A program made the position numbers and the translations under genes. From positions 6,157,837-6,221,836 of the forward strand of contig NZ_KI912270.1 in NCBI RefSeq assembly GCF_000243415.2: a stretch of DNA of 64,000 nt. Reading direction: 5' to 3'. Below are positions 26,771-39,573 of the stretch, in pieces. The DNA is from Mycolicibacterium tusciae JS617 (GTDB taxonomy: Bacteria > Actinomycetota > Actinomycetes > Mycobacteriales > Mycobacteriaceae). Every line of letters begins with the position of its first letter. The first letter of the stretch is position 1. Under the pieces are notes generated by a model, which had not been told where the DNA came from, ran no database searches, and saw only the letters and a program-made list of their open reading frames with translations.

Positions 26771-27635
26771 GCGCTGACCACCTTGGTTCCCGTCCCCTCG
26801 TCGGTGAACAATTCGGCCAATACACAATGTTCGACACGCCCGTCGATGACGTGTGCGCTCGGCACACCTCCCGACACCGCGCGCAGGCAGGCCTCGATCT
26901 TCGGCACCATGCCGGTCTCCAGCCTGGGCAGCAACTGAGTCAGTGCGGCGACGTCGATCTCGCTGACCAACGAATTGCGGTCCGGCCAGTCGGTGTAGAG
27001 GCCCTCCACGTCGGTGAGCATCACGAGCTTCTCGGCACCCAGCGCCTCCGCGAGCGCGGCCGCCGCAGTGTCGGCGTTGATGTTGTGCACCACACCGTCG
27101 GCGTCGGGTGCGATGGTCGAGACCACCGGGATGCGGCCTGCGTCAATGAGATCGAGCAGCGAATCCGCGTCCACGCGCTCGACGTCACCGACCAGGCCGA
27201 TATCGGTGGCCACCCCGTCTACCGTCACGTCGCGCCGCACGGCGGTGAACAGGTGCGCGTCCTCCCCCGTCACACCGACCGCGTACGGACCGTGCGCATT
27301 GATCAAGTTGACCAGTTCGCGGCCGACCTGTCCGAACAGCACCATCCGGGCCACGTCGAGAACCTCGGGCGTGGTGACGCGGAAGCCACCCTTGAAATCG
27401 CCTGCGATGCCGAGCTTTTTGAGCATCGCGCTGATCTGCGGGCCGCCGCCGTGCACGACAACCGGGTGGATGCCGCAGTTGCGCAGGAACACCATGTCGG
27501 CGGCGAACGCAACCTTGAGGGTGTCGTCGGTCATCGCATTACCGCCGTACTTCACCACCACGATCTTGTCGTGCAGCTGCTTGAGCCACGGCAGTGCCGC
27601 GGCAATGACCTGCGCCTTGAGTGGCGTCGTGAGCC

Positions 27636-27639
<4 letters not shown>
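26767..27639 (-). CDS. argB: Acetylglutamate kinase
   Basis: Phosphorylates N-acetylglutamate. The 290-aa product shows the amino-acid-kinase motifs [10 protein letters not shown] and [11 protein letters not shown] and the nucleotide-binding [13 protein letters not shown]. An N-terminal helix before the kinase core ([17 protein letters not shown]) is the feature linked to arginine feedback inhibition in hexameric enzymes, so inhibition by arginine is expected. ATG overlaps the argJ stop (ATGA). Confidence 0.97.
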
Positions 27640-29923
<2,284 letters not shown>

Positions 29924-29959
29924 ACTCATTACGCCCGGGATCGTCGTGGTCGAACGCAA

Positions 29960-32457
29960 TCAGCGGCGCTGCTGTGCTCCGACCCGATCGGCCGCCGCCT
30001 GAACTGCCGCGACGCGAGCGGCGCTCGCCTCGTCCTCGGTGAGCGTGCGGTCGAAGGCCCGGAACCGCAGCGCCAGCGCCAGCGATTTACGCCCGTCGCC
30101 GACCTGCGGCCCGGTGTACACGTCGAACAACCGGACGTCTTCGAGCAGCTCGCCGGCGCCCTCGCGGACAGCGTCGACCACGTCCTGCGCTGCGACGTCC
30201 TCGTCGACGATCAGGGCGATGTCCTGGAACACCGCCGGGAACGGCGACACGACGGGCGCGGGAAGTGACTCGGTGAGTGGGATGGCGTCGAGGTTCAGTT
30301 CGACCGCACACGTGCCCGCGGGCAGACCCGAGCGTTCGACGACGGCGGGATGAAGCTGACCCGCATATCCGACGACGGTGTCGCCGACAGCCACCGCGGC
30401 GCAACGGCCGGGATGCCACGGCAGGTGCCGGGCGGGCCGCAGCGTCAGCTCAACACCGGCGGCGCGGCCGATGACACGGACCGCCTCGAACGCATCGCTG
30501 GCCTGTACTCCCCTGCCCTTACCCCAGGGACCGGCGGGTTCGGCCAGGCCGGTCAGCACCGCGGCGACATGCTGCGGCTGATGCGGCAGTGACGCATCGA
30601 GTGCCGCGATCTCGTCTGAGGTGGGGCGTCGGTCGGTCGGAATACGTTCCACCGCACGAGTTTCCGACGTCGGCTCGAAGACCTGGGCGATCGCGAACAA
30701 GGCGGTGTCGACGGCTCCGCGGGACACGTTGCGAACCAAGGCCTCCAGCAGTCCGGGCAGCAGCGTGGTGGCCAATTCGGGCCGGTCGGCTTCCAACGGA
30801 TTCATCACCTTGGTCGTGGATCGCCGCTCGTCGTCGGCAGGCAGCCCCCACTGGTCGAAGACACCCGCGGGGAGGAACGGCGTGGGCAGGATCTCCACGT
30901 AGCCGCCCAGCGCCAACGACTTTCCGATCGCGCGCCGCCGCTTCTGCGTCGGGCTCAGACCGCGGCCCGCAGGGGCGAGCGGCAGCACCGATGGGATGAC
31001 CTCGAGGCCTTCCAGCCGCATTACCTCTTCGACGAGATCCGCGGGCTGGCGAAGGTCGGGGCGCCAACTCGGCGGCGTGGCGGTCACCTGACCGTTGGTC
31101 ACGACGACGTCGGCGCCGATTTGGGTGAGGCGTTTTTCCGTGGCGCCCTTCGGGTAGTCGACGCCTGCCATCCGATCGGGCAGATCGACCGCCATGCTGA
31201 CCGGCGCGTGCGACCAGTCATCGCGGGGTGGATCGCCTCGCCAGTCCGTCAGCGTGGGTTGGACTGTGCCACCGGAAATCTCAGCCAGCAGCGCGCTGCA
31301 GCGGTCGAGCGCGGCGACGGATATCGCCGGATCGACGGTGCGCTCGTAGCGACGGCCCGCCTCGCTGGCCAGATGCAGGCGCCGTTGCGTGCGCGACACG
31401 GCGGCGGGGTCCCAGACCGCGGCCTCGAGCAACACATCGGTGGTGCTTTCGCGCACCTCGGTGGTGCCGGCGCCCATCACACCACCGATCGCCGCAGTGG
31501 CCACATCGTCGACGATGAGGACGTCGGCTGGATCGAGGCGGCGCTCGATGTCGTCGAGGGTGACCACCGTCTCGCCGGGTTGCGCGAATCGCACCCGGAA
31601 GCCGCCGGTGATCAGGCTGCGGTCGTGTGCGTGCATCGGATGCCCGAGCTCGAGCATCACGTAGTTGGTCACGTCGACGGCCGGCGAGATGGCCCGGATG
31701 CCCGATAGCAGCAGCCGGCGTTGCAACCACCACGGCGACACCGCATTTGGATCGATGCCGGTGACGGGACGCAGCCCGAATCGCAGGACTCCGGTGCCGG
31801 GATCGATCGTCACTCCCAGCGCCTCGCCCTCGACAGGCAGAGGGGCGATATCCGCCGGATCGACGTAGTCGAGGTCATAGGCGTTGGCGATCTCGCGGGC
31901 GATGCCGCGCACCGAGAGGCAGTAGCCGCGGTCCGGCGTGATCGCCAGGTTGAACACGACGTCGTCGAGACCGAGCAACTCGGCAGCCGGCGTGCCCGGT
32001 TCCGCAGTCCCCGGCGGCAGCACCAGGATGCCGGAATGGTCCGTGCCGAGGTTGAGTTCCGCGGTCGAACAGATCATGCCGTCGCTGGTGCGGCCGTACG
32101 TCTTGCGGGACGCGATGGCGAAGTCGCCGGGCAGCACCGACCCGGGCAGCGCCACCACGACGAGGTCGCCGACGGCGAAGTTGGTTGCTCCGCAGACGAT
32201 GTCACGCAGCTCGGTCTCGCCGGTCTGTGAACCCACGTCGACTTTGACCGCGCGGATGGGCTTCTTGAACTCTTTCAGCTCCTCGATCTGGGCAACCCGA
32301 CCGACGGTCAACGGACCGCTGACGGGTCCCACCGGGATGATCTCTTCGACCTCATGGCCGATCCGGATCAGAGTCTGCTCGAGTTCATCGGCGGACACGT
32401 CCCAGCCGGGAGCGCCCGCTTGAACGACTTCGCGCAGCCAGCTGTAGGGCAGGCGCA

Positions 32458-32458
<1 letters not shown>
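29960..32458 (-). CDS. pheT: Phenylalanyl-tRNA synthetase beta chain
   Basis: With PheS it forms the alpha2-beta2 enzyme that charges tRNA-Phe. The 832-aa product has, in order, a tRNA-binding OB fold at about 40-155, the B3/B4 editing domain, B5, the catalytic-like core and a C-terminal FDX-ACB anticodon-binding domain ([18 protein letters not shown] onwards). Its ATG overlaps the pheS stop (TGATG). The PE_PGRS gene that separates pheT from argC in M. tuberculosis is absent. Confidence 0.97.
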
Positions 32459-33558
<1,100 letters not shown>

Positions 33559-34431
33559 CTACTCCGCCGACGGGTCGCCGTCCTGGTCGACGTCAGCCGG
33601 TGACGGCCTGCGAGTTTTCAGCCGGTACATCACGAAATCGGCCGGCACGCCGTCCTGCTTGGGGGCGAAGACCTGCTTGCGAAGTCGTTTGGCCTCCACG
33701 CCGAGCGATTCGAAGTCTTCGTCAGCGATTCCGTTCAAAGTCGCCTGCGACACCACCAGCTCACCCCTGGTCGCCCGCTCCATCACCCGTGCCGCGATGT
33801 TCACGTCGATGCCCAGCCAGTCCGAACCGATGCGCTGCGGCCTGCCGGTGTGGATCCCAACCCGCATCCGCGGCGTGTAGCCGTCCACGTCAAGGGATTT
33901 CACCGCTTCGCGAGCCTTGATCGCGGCGGCTACCGCCGTCACCGGCTGAGAGAACACCGCCATGATGCCGTCGCCCATTCGCTTGACGATCTGGCCGCCG
34001 GCCTCCAATAGCGGTGGCTCGACAACCTGCGAGACGCGGCGAAGGAGTTTCAGCGTGGCGTCGTCGCCCGAACTCAGCGACCACGACGAGAAGCCCACCA
34101 GGTCGGTGAAGACGATCGTCGCCTCCTGGTAGGCAGGCTTGCCGGACACGCGCTCGGTCAGCGCCTGCCATACCTGCAGGGCACCCAGGCTGACTTCACG
34201 CGAGACGGCCTCGCGATGCAGCAGACGATCGGCGGCGCGCGCAGCCGCACTCGGGCCACCGTCGCCGGACGCCGACAGCGGATCGCCGAACTCGGGATCA
34301 CCGGGGAGCGCGCGTCGTGCGCGGCGCAGGAGGGCGATGACGGACGGGCTGTGGTTGGTGCTCTTCAGCCACGCCACGGGCCCGGATGACTGTCTGCCAG
34401 ATCGTTCGTCGATCGACTCGACCTCATCCAC
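33559..34431 (-). CDS. Class III adenylate/guanylate cyclase (Rv1647 type)
   Basis: The 290-aa product has an N-terminal helical region of about 100 residues and one cyclase homology domain at about 105-270: ATIVFTDLVGFSSW supplies the first metal aspartate, VKRMGDGIMAVF the second with the substrate-selecting lysine, and NIAARVMERA the transition-state Asn/Arg. It would work as a cytosolic homodimer making cAMP. GTG at 34431 was chosen because TAGGCT lies 7 nt upstream (leaderless form) and upstream codons look non-coding. It is located upstream of pheS as in M. tuberculosis. Confidence 0.9.
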   Translation of the reverse strand: MDEVESIDERSGRQSSGPVAWLKSTNHSPSVIALLRRARRALPGDPEFGDPLSASGDGGPSAAARAADRLLHREAVSREVSLGALQVWQALTERVSGKPAYQEATIVFTDLVGFSSWSLSSGDDATLKLLRRVSQVVEPPLLEAGGQIVKRMGDGIMAVFSQPVTAVAAAIKAREAVKSLDVDGYTPRMRVGIHTGRPQRIGSDWLGIDVNIAARVMERATRGELVVSQATLNGIADEDFESLGVEAKRLRKQVFAPKQDGVPADFVMYRLKTRRPSPADVDQDGDPSAE

Positions 34432-34438
34432 AGGCGCC

Positions 34439-34444
34439 AGCCTA
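34439..34444 (-). promoter_or_regulatory. -10 hexamer of the cyclase gene, leaderless spacing
   Basis: TAGGCT on the minus strand is followed after 7 nt by the GTG start at 34431. The -35 match (TTGTCG at 19 nt) is weak. The assignment rests mainly on the -10 and spacing, a pattern shared with argC and the ABC operon in this window. Confidence 0.5.
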
Positions 34445-34544
34445 GTTTGAGCGTCATTACGGCCGACAAACCGGCTGGTCACAGGCGAGTGGAGGGCACG
34501 TGGAGGCTGAGTAACACTGTGCCGCCACGCCCCCGCAAATCGTA

Positions 34545-34560
34545 GACAACGCGCGTTGTC
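34545..34560. promoter_or_regulatory. 16-bp perfect palindrome between divergent genes (candidate operator)
   Basis: GACAACGCGCGTTGTC is a perfect palindrome in the 176-bp gap between the cyclase gene and the MpaB-type gene. It lies 48 bp upstream of the latter's ATG, just before a CATTAT hexamer (34563-34568) that could be its -10 box. A dimeric repressor of TetR or similar type bound here would control the oxygenase/dehydrogenase pair. Confidence 0.6.
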
Positions 34561-34607
34561 AACATTATCGTGATTCCAACTGCGGGTTGGATTCAGCGAG
34601 GAACCAA

Positions 34608-35654
34608 ATGACCCTGAGATCGACATCGAACGATGCGAAACGGCGTGCGGATCGCGACGCCGATCCGCTCGGCCCTGATTCATTGACGTGGAAGTACTTC
34701 GGCGACCTGCGGACCGGCATGCTCGGTGTCTGGATCGGCGCGATCCAGAACATGTATCCCGAACTCGGTGCGGGCGTCGAAGACCACTCGATCCTGTTGC
34801 GCGAGCCGCTGCAGCGGGTCGCGCGCTCGGTGTACCCCATCATGGGTGTCGTCTACGACGGTGACCGCGCCGCCCAGACCGGTCAGCAGATCAAGAGCTA
34901 CCACAACACCATCAAAGGCGTTGACGGCGAAGGCCGGCGGTATCACGCGCTGAATCCCGAGACGTTCTACTGGGCGCACGCGACCTTCTTCATGTTGATC
35001 ATCAAGACCGCCGAATACTTCTGCGGCGGACTCACCGACGCCGAGAAGCGCCAACTGTTCGACGAACACGTTCAGTGGTACCGGATGTACGGCATGAGCA
35101 TGCGGCCTGTTCCGGAAACCTGGGAAGAGTTCTGCGAGTACTGGGACGCCAAGTGCCGCGACGAGTTGGAGATCAACCGCGCGACGCTCGACATCTTCAC
35201 GATCCGCATCCCCAAGCCGTGGTTTGTGCTGATGCCGACGCCAATCTGGGATCAGCTCTTCAAGCCGATGGTCGGCGCGCAACGCTGGATCGCCGCGGGC
35301 CTGTTCGACCCGGCGGTGCGCGAGAAGGCCGGCATGCGGTGGACGCCGGGCGACGAGGTGCTGCTGCGGATCTTCGGAAAGCTCGTCGAGTTGGCCTTCG
35401 TCGCGGTGCCCGACGAGATCCGGCTCCATCCGCGCGCGCTGTCCGCGTACCGCCGCGCACAGGGGAAGCTCCCCGAAGACGGGCCGTTGGTGGAGGCGCC
35501 CGCGTTCATGGCGCCACCGCGTGACCGCCATGACATGCCCATGCACTATGTGCCGCCGCGCAAGTCACTGCTCGACCGAGCAGGGTCTTTGGTGCACACC
35601 ACGTTCTCCTTGGCGGGGCTGCGTCCAGCGCGTGGGCGCGGTAAGGCAGCCTAG
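34608..35654 (+). CDS. MpaB/latex-clearing-type oxygenase, DUF2236 (Rv1645c type)
   Basis: The 348-aa product belongs to the DUF2236 family that includes the fungal MpaB oxygenase and bacterial rubber oxygenase Lcp, b-type haem proteins that cleave isoprenoid or olefinic chains. Family landmarks are DHSILLREPLQRVARS near the N-terminus, YHALNPETFYWAHATFF with the conserved His, and a C-terminal arginine-rich tail. Start ATG has GAGGA 6 nt upstream. It is the first gene of a two-gene unit with the acyl-CoA dehydrogenase 5 nt on. The substrate is unknown; isoprenoid-like lipids are a guess from the family. Confidence 0.85.
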   Translation: MTLRSTSNDAKRRADRDADPLGPDSLTWKYFGDLRTGMLGVWIGAIQNMYPELGAGVEDHSILLREPLQRVARSVYPIMGVVYDGDRAAQTGQQIKSYHNTIKGVDGEGRRYHALNPETFYWAHATFFMLIIKTAEYFCGGLTDAEKRQLFDEHVQWYRMYGMSMRPVPETWEEFCEYWDAKCRDELEINRATLDIFTIRIPKPWFVLMPTPIWDQLFKPMVGAQRWIAAGLFDPAVREKAGMRWTPGDEVLLRIFGKLVELAFVAVPDEIRLHPRALSAYRRAQGKLPEDGPLVEAPAFMAPPRDRHDMPMHYVPPRKSLLDRAGSLVHTTFSLAGLRPARGRGKAA

Positions 35655-35659
35655 AGGGC

Positions 35660-36898
35660 ATGCTGGAATGGACAGACGTTGATCTTGCCGTGCGCGATGC
35701 CGTACGGGAGTTCGTAGATAAAGAGATTCGCCCCCATGTCGACGCCCTCGAAAGCGGCGAGATGGAGCCTTACCCCATTATCCGCAACCTGTTCACGACG
35801 TTCGGCATCGCCGAGATGGCGCGCGACTCACTGAACAAGCGGCTTGCGAAGCTGCGCGACGGCGACGAATCATCCGGGAAGTCCTCGGGCGGCGGCATGT
35901 TCGGGGGCGGCTCCGGCGGCATGGGCTTCGTCGTAGTCAGCGAGCTGTGCAAGGTGTCGATGGGCATCGTCACGGGAATGGGCGTCAGCCTCGGGCTGAC
36001 GGTGCCGACGATCCAAGGTCGCGGCACGCTTGCCCAGCAGGAGCGCTGGTTGCCCGATCTGGTCACCTACGACAAGATCGGTGCGTGGGCGATCACCGAA
36101 CCCGACTCGGGCTCGGATGCGTTCGGCGGCATGAAGTCCTACGTCGTCCGGGATGGCGACGACTACGTCCTCAACGGCCAGAAGACGTTCATCACCAACG
36201 GCCCAGACGCCGACGTGGTCGTGGTGTACGCGAAACTCGACGATGGCGACGGCACCGACAAGCGCGACCGCAAGGTGCTGACGTTCGTGCTCGACCGCGG
36301 CATGGAGGGTTTCGTCCAGTCAAAACCGTTCCGCAAGATGGGTATTCACAGCTCGCGCACCGGAGAGTTGTTCTTCAACAACGTCCGCCTTGGGCGTGAC
36401 AGGTTGCTCGGTGAAACCGAGGACAGTGCGGCAGGCGACGGACGCGCCAGCGCGCGGTCGAACTTCTCCGCCGAGCGCATCGGCGTCGCGGCGATGTCGC
36501 TGGGAGTCATCGAGGAATGCCTGCGGTTGTGCGTCGACTACGCGAAGACCCGAAAGCTGTGGGGTCAGGAGATCGGTCAGTTCCAGCTGATCCAGCTCAA
36601 GCTCGCGAACATGGAAGTCGCCCGAATGAACGTGCGCAACATCCTTTTCCGAGTGATCGAGTCGGCCGAGCAGGGTCAGCCAATTTCGCTTCCCGAGGCG
36701 TCGGCGATCAAGTGGTACTGCTCGCAGGCCGCCACCGATGTGGCGATGGAGGCCGTGCAGGTGTTCGGCGGCAACGGCTACATGACCGAATACCGGGTAG
36801 AACAACTCGCACGCGACGCCAAGTCTCTGATGATCTACGCCGGCAGCAACGAGGTCCAAATCACCCACGTGGCACGGGGCCTGCTGAGCGGCAACTAG
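35660..36898 (+). CDS. Acyl-CoA dehydrogenase with Gly-rich insert
   Basis: A 412-aa flavoprotein of the acyl-CoA dehydrogenase fold: AWAITEPDSGSDAFG and VLNGQKTFITNG for FAD/substrate binding, QVFGGNGY and a C-terminal MIYAGSNEVQ. In medium-chain enzymes the last motif carries the catalytic Glu (YEG); here it is Ala (YAG). A glutamate at 272 (FSAERIGVAA) lies where isovaleryl- and long-chain-type enzymes hold their base, so activity is likely retained. A glycine-rich loop (GGGMFGGGSGGMG, about 77-89) interrupts the N-terminal helices. It is probably co-transcribed with the oxygenase; substrate unknown. Confidence 0.92.
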   Translation: MLEWTDVDLAVRDAVREFVDKEIRPHVDALESGEMEPYPIIRNLFTTFGIAEMARDSLNKRLAKLRDGDESSGKSSGGGMFGGGSGGMGFVVVSELCKVSMGIVTGMGVSLGLTVPTIQGRGTLAQQERWLPDLVTYDKIGAWAITEPDSGSDAFGGMKSYVVRDGDDYVLNGQKTFITNGPDADVVVVYAKLDDGDGTDKRDRKVLTFVLDRGMEGFVQSKPFRKMGIHSSRTGELFFNNVRLGRDRLLGETEDSAAGDGRASARSNFSAERIGVAAMSLGVIEECLRLCVDYAKTRKLWGQEIGQFQLIQLKLANMEVARMNVRNILFRVIESAEQGQPISLPEASAIKWYCSQAATDVAMEAVQVFGGNGYMTEYRVEQLARDAKSLMIYAGSNEVQITHVARGLLSGN

Positions 36899-37239
36899 GC
36901 GGCCGGCTCCCCCGGTTGGTGTTGCGATCGCCGGACTCTGCGCGCCATCTCAGCGACCTGGTCATGTAGAGCAAGCACGCGCATATGGATCCGGTGCTCG
37001 GTTGCCCGAGGCATCGATGCGGGGCAGTAACGGCCGCGCCGCATTCGCAACACCCTGCCCTGGGCGACCTCCCAACGAAGCGCGTCCGACACCGCCTTCG
37101 GCGGACGTCCCGCGGTGTGGAAGCCGTGGTACGTCAGCGCGTCGACCAGTTCGGCGATGGTGGAAGGCCCGTGGTCGAACAGGTACGCCGTGAGCAGGTA
37201 CCGAAGGTCGGTACCGCTCACCTCGAGCGAGTCGGTCAT
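36895..37239 (-). CDS. Small winged-helix-like protein, 114 aa
   Basis: The sequence DLRYLLTAYLFDHGPSTIAELVDALTY reads as a helix-turn-helix of winged-helix type, followed by AVSDALRWEVAQGRVLRMRRGRY, which looks like the recognition helix and wing. The C-terminus is basic with a short helix. It may bind DNA or be a small partner protein; such proteins recur in mycobacteria without known function. ATG at 37239 was chosen because upstream codons lack conservation-like character. It converges on the dehydrogenase gene with a 4-bp overlap. Confidence 0.7.
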   Translation of the reverse strand: MTDSLEVSGTDLRYLLTAYLFDHGPSTIAELVDALTYHGFHTAGRPPKAVSDALRWEVAQGRVLRMRRGRYCPASMPRATEHRIHMRVLALHDQVAEMARRVRRSQHQPGEPAA

Positions 37240-37362
37240 GGGCAGAGAATGGCACGGAGGTACGACAACGACGGCTGACGGTGCGACGCGAGTAGACACA
37301 AATGCTGCTCGCGGTCACAGGTGTGGTCTCGACCCACGGCGAAAGCCGACTAGCCTGCTCGC

Positions 37363-38142
37363 GTGGACCTGAAAAGCCAGACAGCGTTGATCACCGGATC
37401 CAGCGGAGGAATCGGCGAGGAGTTCGCCGTTCAGTTCGCGAAGCGCGGAGTGAACCTCGTGTTGGTCGCACGTCGCGCCGAGAAACTCGCTGAGTTGCGC
37501 AAAACGCTGACCGCCCGGCATCCCGACCTCACGGTCGACGTGATCGCCGCCGATCTCGCCGAGCCGGGATCGGGGCCCGACCTGGCGTCGAAAGTCTGTG
37601 ACCTCGGCAGGACGGTCGACATCCTGGTGAACAACGCCGGCGTCGGCCTGCACGGCCAGTTCGTCGGGCAGGACGCGGCCGCGAATTCAGCGCAGATTCA
37701 GCTGAACTGCGGCACGCTGGTTGACCTGACGGCGTGCTACCTCCCGGCAATGACGGCGGCCGGTCACGGCGTTGTCATCAACGTGGCTTCGACCGCGGCT
37801 TTTCAGCCGACACCCGGCATGGCGGTCTACGGCGCTACGAAGGCATTCGTGCTGTCGTTCACCGAAGCGCTGTGGCAGGAGTGCAAGGGAACCGGGGTGC
37901 GTGTGCTCGCGCTGTGCCCGGGCGCCACGGAGACGGAGTTCTTCTCACGCACCGGAGAAGAATTCCTCACCGACGGCAGGCAGACACCCAAGCAGGTCGT
38001 CGACACCGCGCTCGCGGCGCTGGACAAGTCCACCCCGACCGTGATCTCGGGATGGCGGAACGCTCTGCTCGCCACCGGTTACCGGATTACCCCACGCAGG
38101 TTGATGGTCCAGATCTCCGAGCAGATGATGAAAGCCAACTAG
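37363..38142 (+). CDS. Short-chain dehydrogenase/reductase
   Basis: The 259-aa product is a classical SDR: GSSGGIGEEFA binds the dinucleotide, VNNAG stabilises the sheet, NVASTAAF holds the catalytic Ser and YGATK the Tyr/Lys pair. LVARRAEKL after strand 2 suggests NADP preference. It lacks membrane segments; its substrate is unknown. GTG at 37363 stands 6 nt after TAGCCT (37351-37356), itself 17 nt after CTCGAC, suggesting a leaderless mRNA. It converges on the RNA methyltransferase gene with a 4-bp overlap. Confidence 0.9.
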   Translation: MDLKSQTALITGSSGGIGEEFAVQFAKRGVNLVLVARRAEKLAELRKTLTARHPDLTVDVIAADLAEPGSGPDLASKVCDLGRTVDILVNNAGVGLHGQFVGQDAAANSAQIQLNCGTLVDLTACYLPAMTAAGHGVVINVASTAAFQPTPGMAVYGATKAFVLSFTEALWQECKGTGVRVLALCPGATETEFFSRTGEEFLTDGRQTPKQVVDTALAALDKSTPTVISGWRNALLATGYRITPRRLMVQISEQMMKAN

Positions 38143-38882
38143 ACCCGAAATGCCCTGGCGCTCTGATAGAGGCAGATCGCGGCCGCCGATGCCACATTGA
38201 GGCTTTCGGCGTTGCCGGGCATCGGGATTCGCACGCGCTGAGTGGCCATCGCAGCCAATTCTGTCGACAGGCCGTGCGCCTCCGGTCCGAACAGCCAGGC
38301 CGTCGGGGTGGCCAAGTCCGCGTCATCCAGCGATATTTCGCCGTCGAGCGTCGTGGCCAGAATTGCGAGACCGGCCGCCCCAATGGCCGACACCGCCGCG
38401 GCGGCATCCGCCTCGGAGACGACGGGGATCGAGAAGATGCTTCCCGCCGAGGCGCGCAGGCACTTGCCGTTGTACGGATCGACACTCTGGCCGACGAGCA
38501 CGACGGCGTCGGCGCCCATCGCATCGGCGACACGAATCAGAGTTCCCGCATTGCCGGGCTCGGAGATCTCCGCGGCGACGGCCAGCAGCCGTGGCGACTC
38601 GGCGAGCACATCGTCAAGTGAGGTCTCGGGCACCGAGCACACCGCGACCAGGCCGACCGGAGTCACCGTCTCCGACAATGCCTTTGCGGCCCGCTCGGTC
38701 ACGAGGTGCACCTGCGCGCCGGCCAGAAGCGAACCGAATCGGTCCTGCGCGGCTTCGGTGGCGAAGACCTCGGAGACGAGTCCGCGCCGCAACGCGGCCT
38801 CGACGAGATTAGGACCCTCGGCGAGAAAGCGGGCGGCGCGGCGTCGTCCAGCGTGGCGGTGCAGCTTGATCGCTGCGGCCAC
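38139..38882 (-). CDS. SpoU/TrmH-family RNA 2'-O-methyltransferase (Rv1644 type)
   Basis: A SPOUT-class methyltransferase of about 247 aa. Motif 1 is ISEPGNAGTLIRVADAMG, motif 2 LFGPEAHGLS and motif 3 IPMPGNAESLNVASAAA, which form the knotted SAM site; the N-terminal segment (RFLAEGPNLVEAA) is the substrate-binding domain. The M. tuberculosis orthologue is annotated TsnR by similarity; the true rRNA or tRNA target is unknown. The start given is GTG at 38882, but similarity to the Rv1644 N-terminus continues (TLTERADRV), so a CTG at 38909 overlapping the rplT stop is possible. Confidence 0.88.
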   Translation of the reverse strand: MAAAIKLHRHAGRRRAARFLAEGPNLVEAALRRGLVSEVFATEAAQDRFGSLLAGAQVHLVTERAAKALSETVTPVGLVAVCSVPETSLDDVLAESPRLLAVAAEISEPGNAGTLIRVADAMGADAVVLVGQSVDPYNGKCLRASAGSIFSIPVVSEADAAAAVSAIGAAGLAILATTLDGEISLDDADLATPTAWLFGPEAHGLSTELAAMATQRVRIPMPGNAESLNVASAAAICLYQSARAFRV

Positions 38883-38905
38883 CCGGTCTGCGCGTTCGGT
38901 GAGCG

Positions 38906-39310
38906 TCAGGCAGCCTCGCCGGAATCAGTCGATGCTGACGGTGCATTGACATCCTCGGGCAGCGCGCCCTTGGCAACCTCGACCAGCGTGGTGAACGCGG
39001 CGGGGTCGCTGACGGCGATCTCGGCGAGGTTCTTGCGGTCCACCTCGACACCGGCGGCCTTGAGGCCCTGGATCAACCGGTTGTAGGTGATGCCGTTGGC
39101 GCGGCCCGCCGCGTTGATCCGCGAGATCCACAGCTTGCGGAAATCGCCCTTGCGCGCCTTGCGGTCGCGGTAGGCGTAGGTCAACGAATGCAGCTGCTGT
39201 TCTTTGGCTTTGCGATACAGCCGCGACCGCTGACCGCGGTAGCCCTTGGATGCCTTGAGTACTGTGCGGCGCTTCTTCTGCGCGTTTACTGCGCGCTTAA
39301 CGCGTGCCAT
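38906..39310 (-). CDS. rplT: Ribosomal protein L20
   Basis: A 134-aa 50S protein needed early in large-subunit assembly. The N-terminus [19 protein letters not shown] and the block [16 protein letters not shown] are L20 signatures; an acidic tail of about 15 residues ([14 protein letters not shown]) extends it, typical of mycobacteria. It is the third gene of the infC-rpmI-rplT operon. In other bacteria L20 represses its own operon through the leader. Confidence 0.98.
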   Translation of the reverse strand: MARVKRAVNAQKKRRTVLKASKGYRGQRSRLYRKAKEQQLHSLTYAYRDRKARKGDFRKLWISRINAAGRANGITYNRLIQGLKAAGVEVDRKNLAEIAVSDPAAFTTLVEVAKGALPEDVNAPSASTDSGEAA

Positions 39311-39367
39311 GGGGGTATTCCTCTTCGTTCAGGTCCGTTCAGGTCCGGACCGGGTGTGGGGCTGCAA

Positions 39368-39562
39368 TCAGCCGTTCAGCAGCTTCTTGACGCGCTTGAC
39401 GTCGTTGGCGGCCACCTCGGTGCGGCCGTCCAGCCGACGGGTGCGCTTGCTCGACTTGTGCTCGAGCAAGTGCCGCTTGTTGGCCTTCTGGCGCACGATC
39501 TTTCCGGTCCCGGTGGCCCGGAACCGCTTGGAAGCGCCGCTATGGGTCTTCGCCTTTGGCAT
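39368..39562 (-). CDS. rpmI: Ribosomal protein L35
   Basis: A 64-aa very basic 50S protein: [20 protein letters not shown] then [17 protein letters not shown], the full family pattern. It lies 11 bp after infC and 57 bp before rplT, the conserved order. Confidence 0.98.
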   Translation of the reverse strand: MPKAKTHSGASKRFRATGTGKIVRQKANKRHLLEHKSSKRTRRLDGRTEVAANDVKRVKKLLNG

Positions 39563-39573
39563 GTGTCCTCAGT

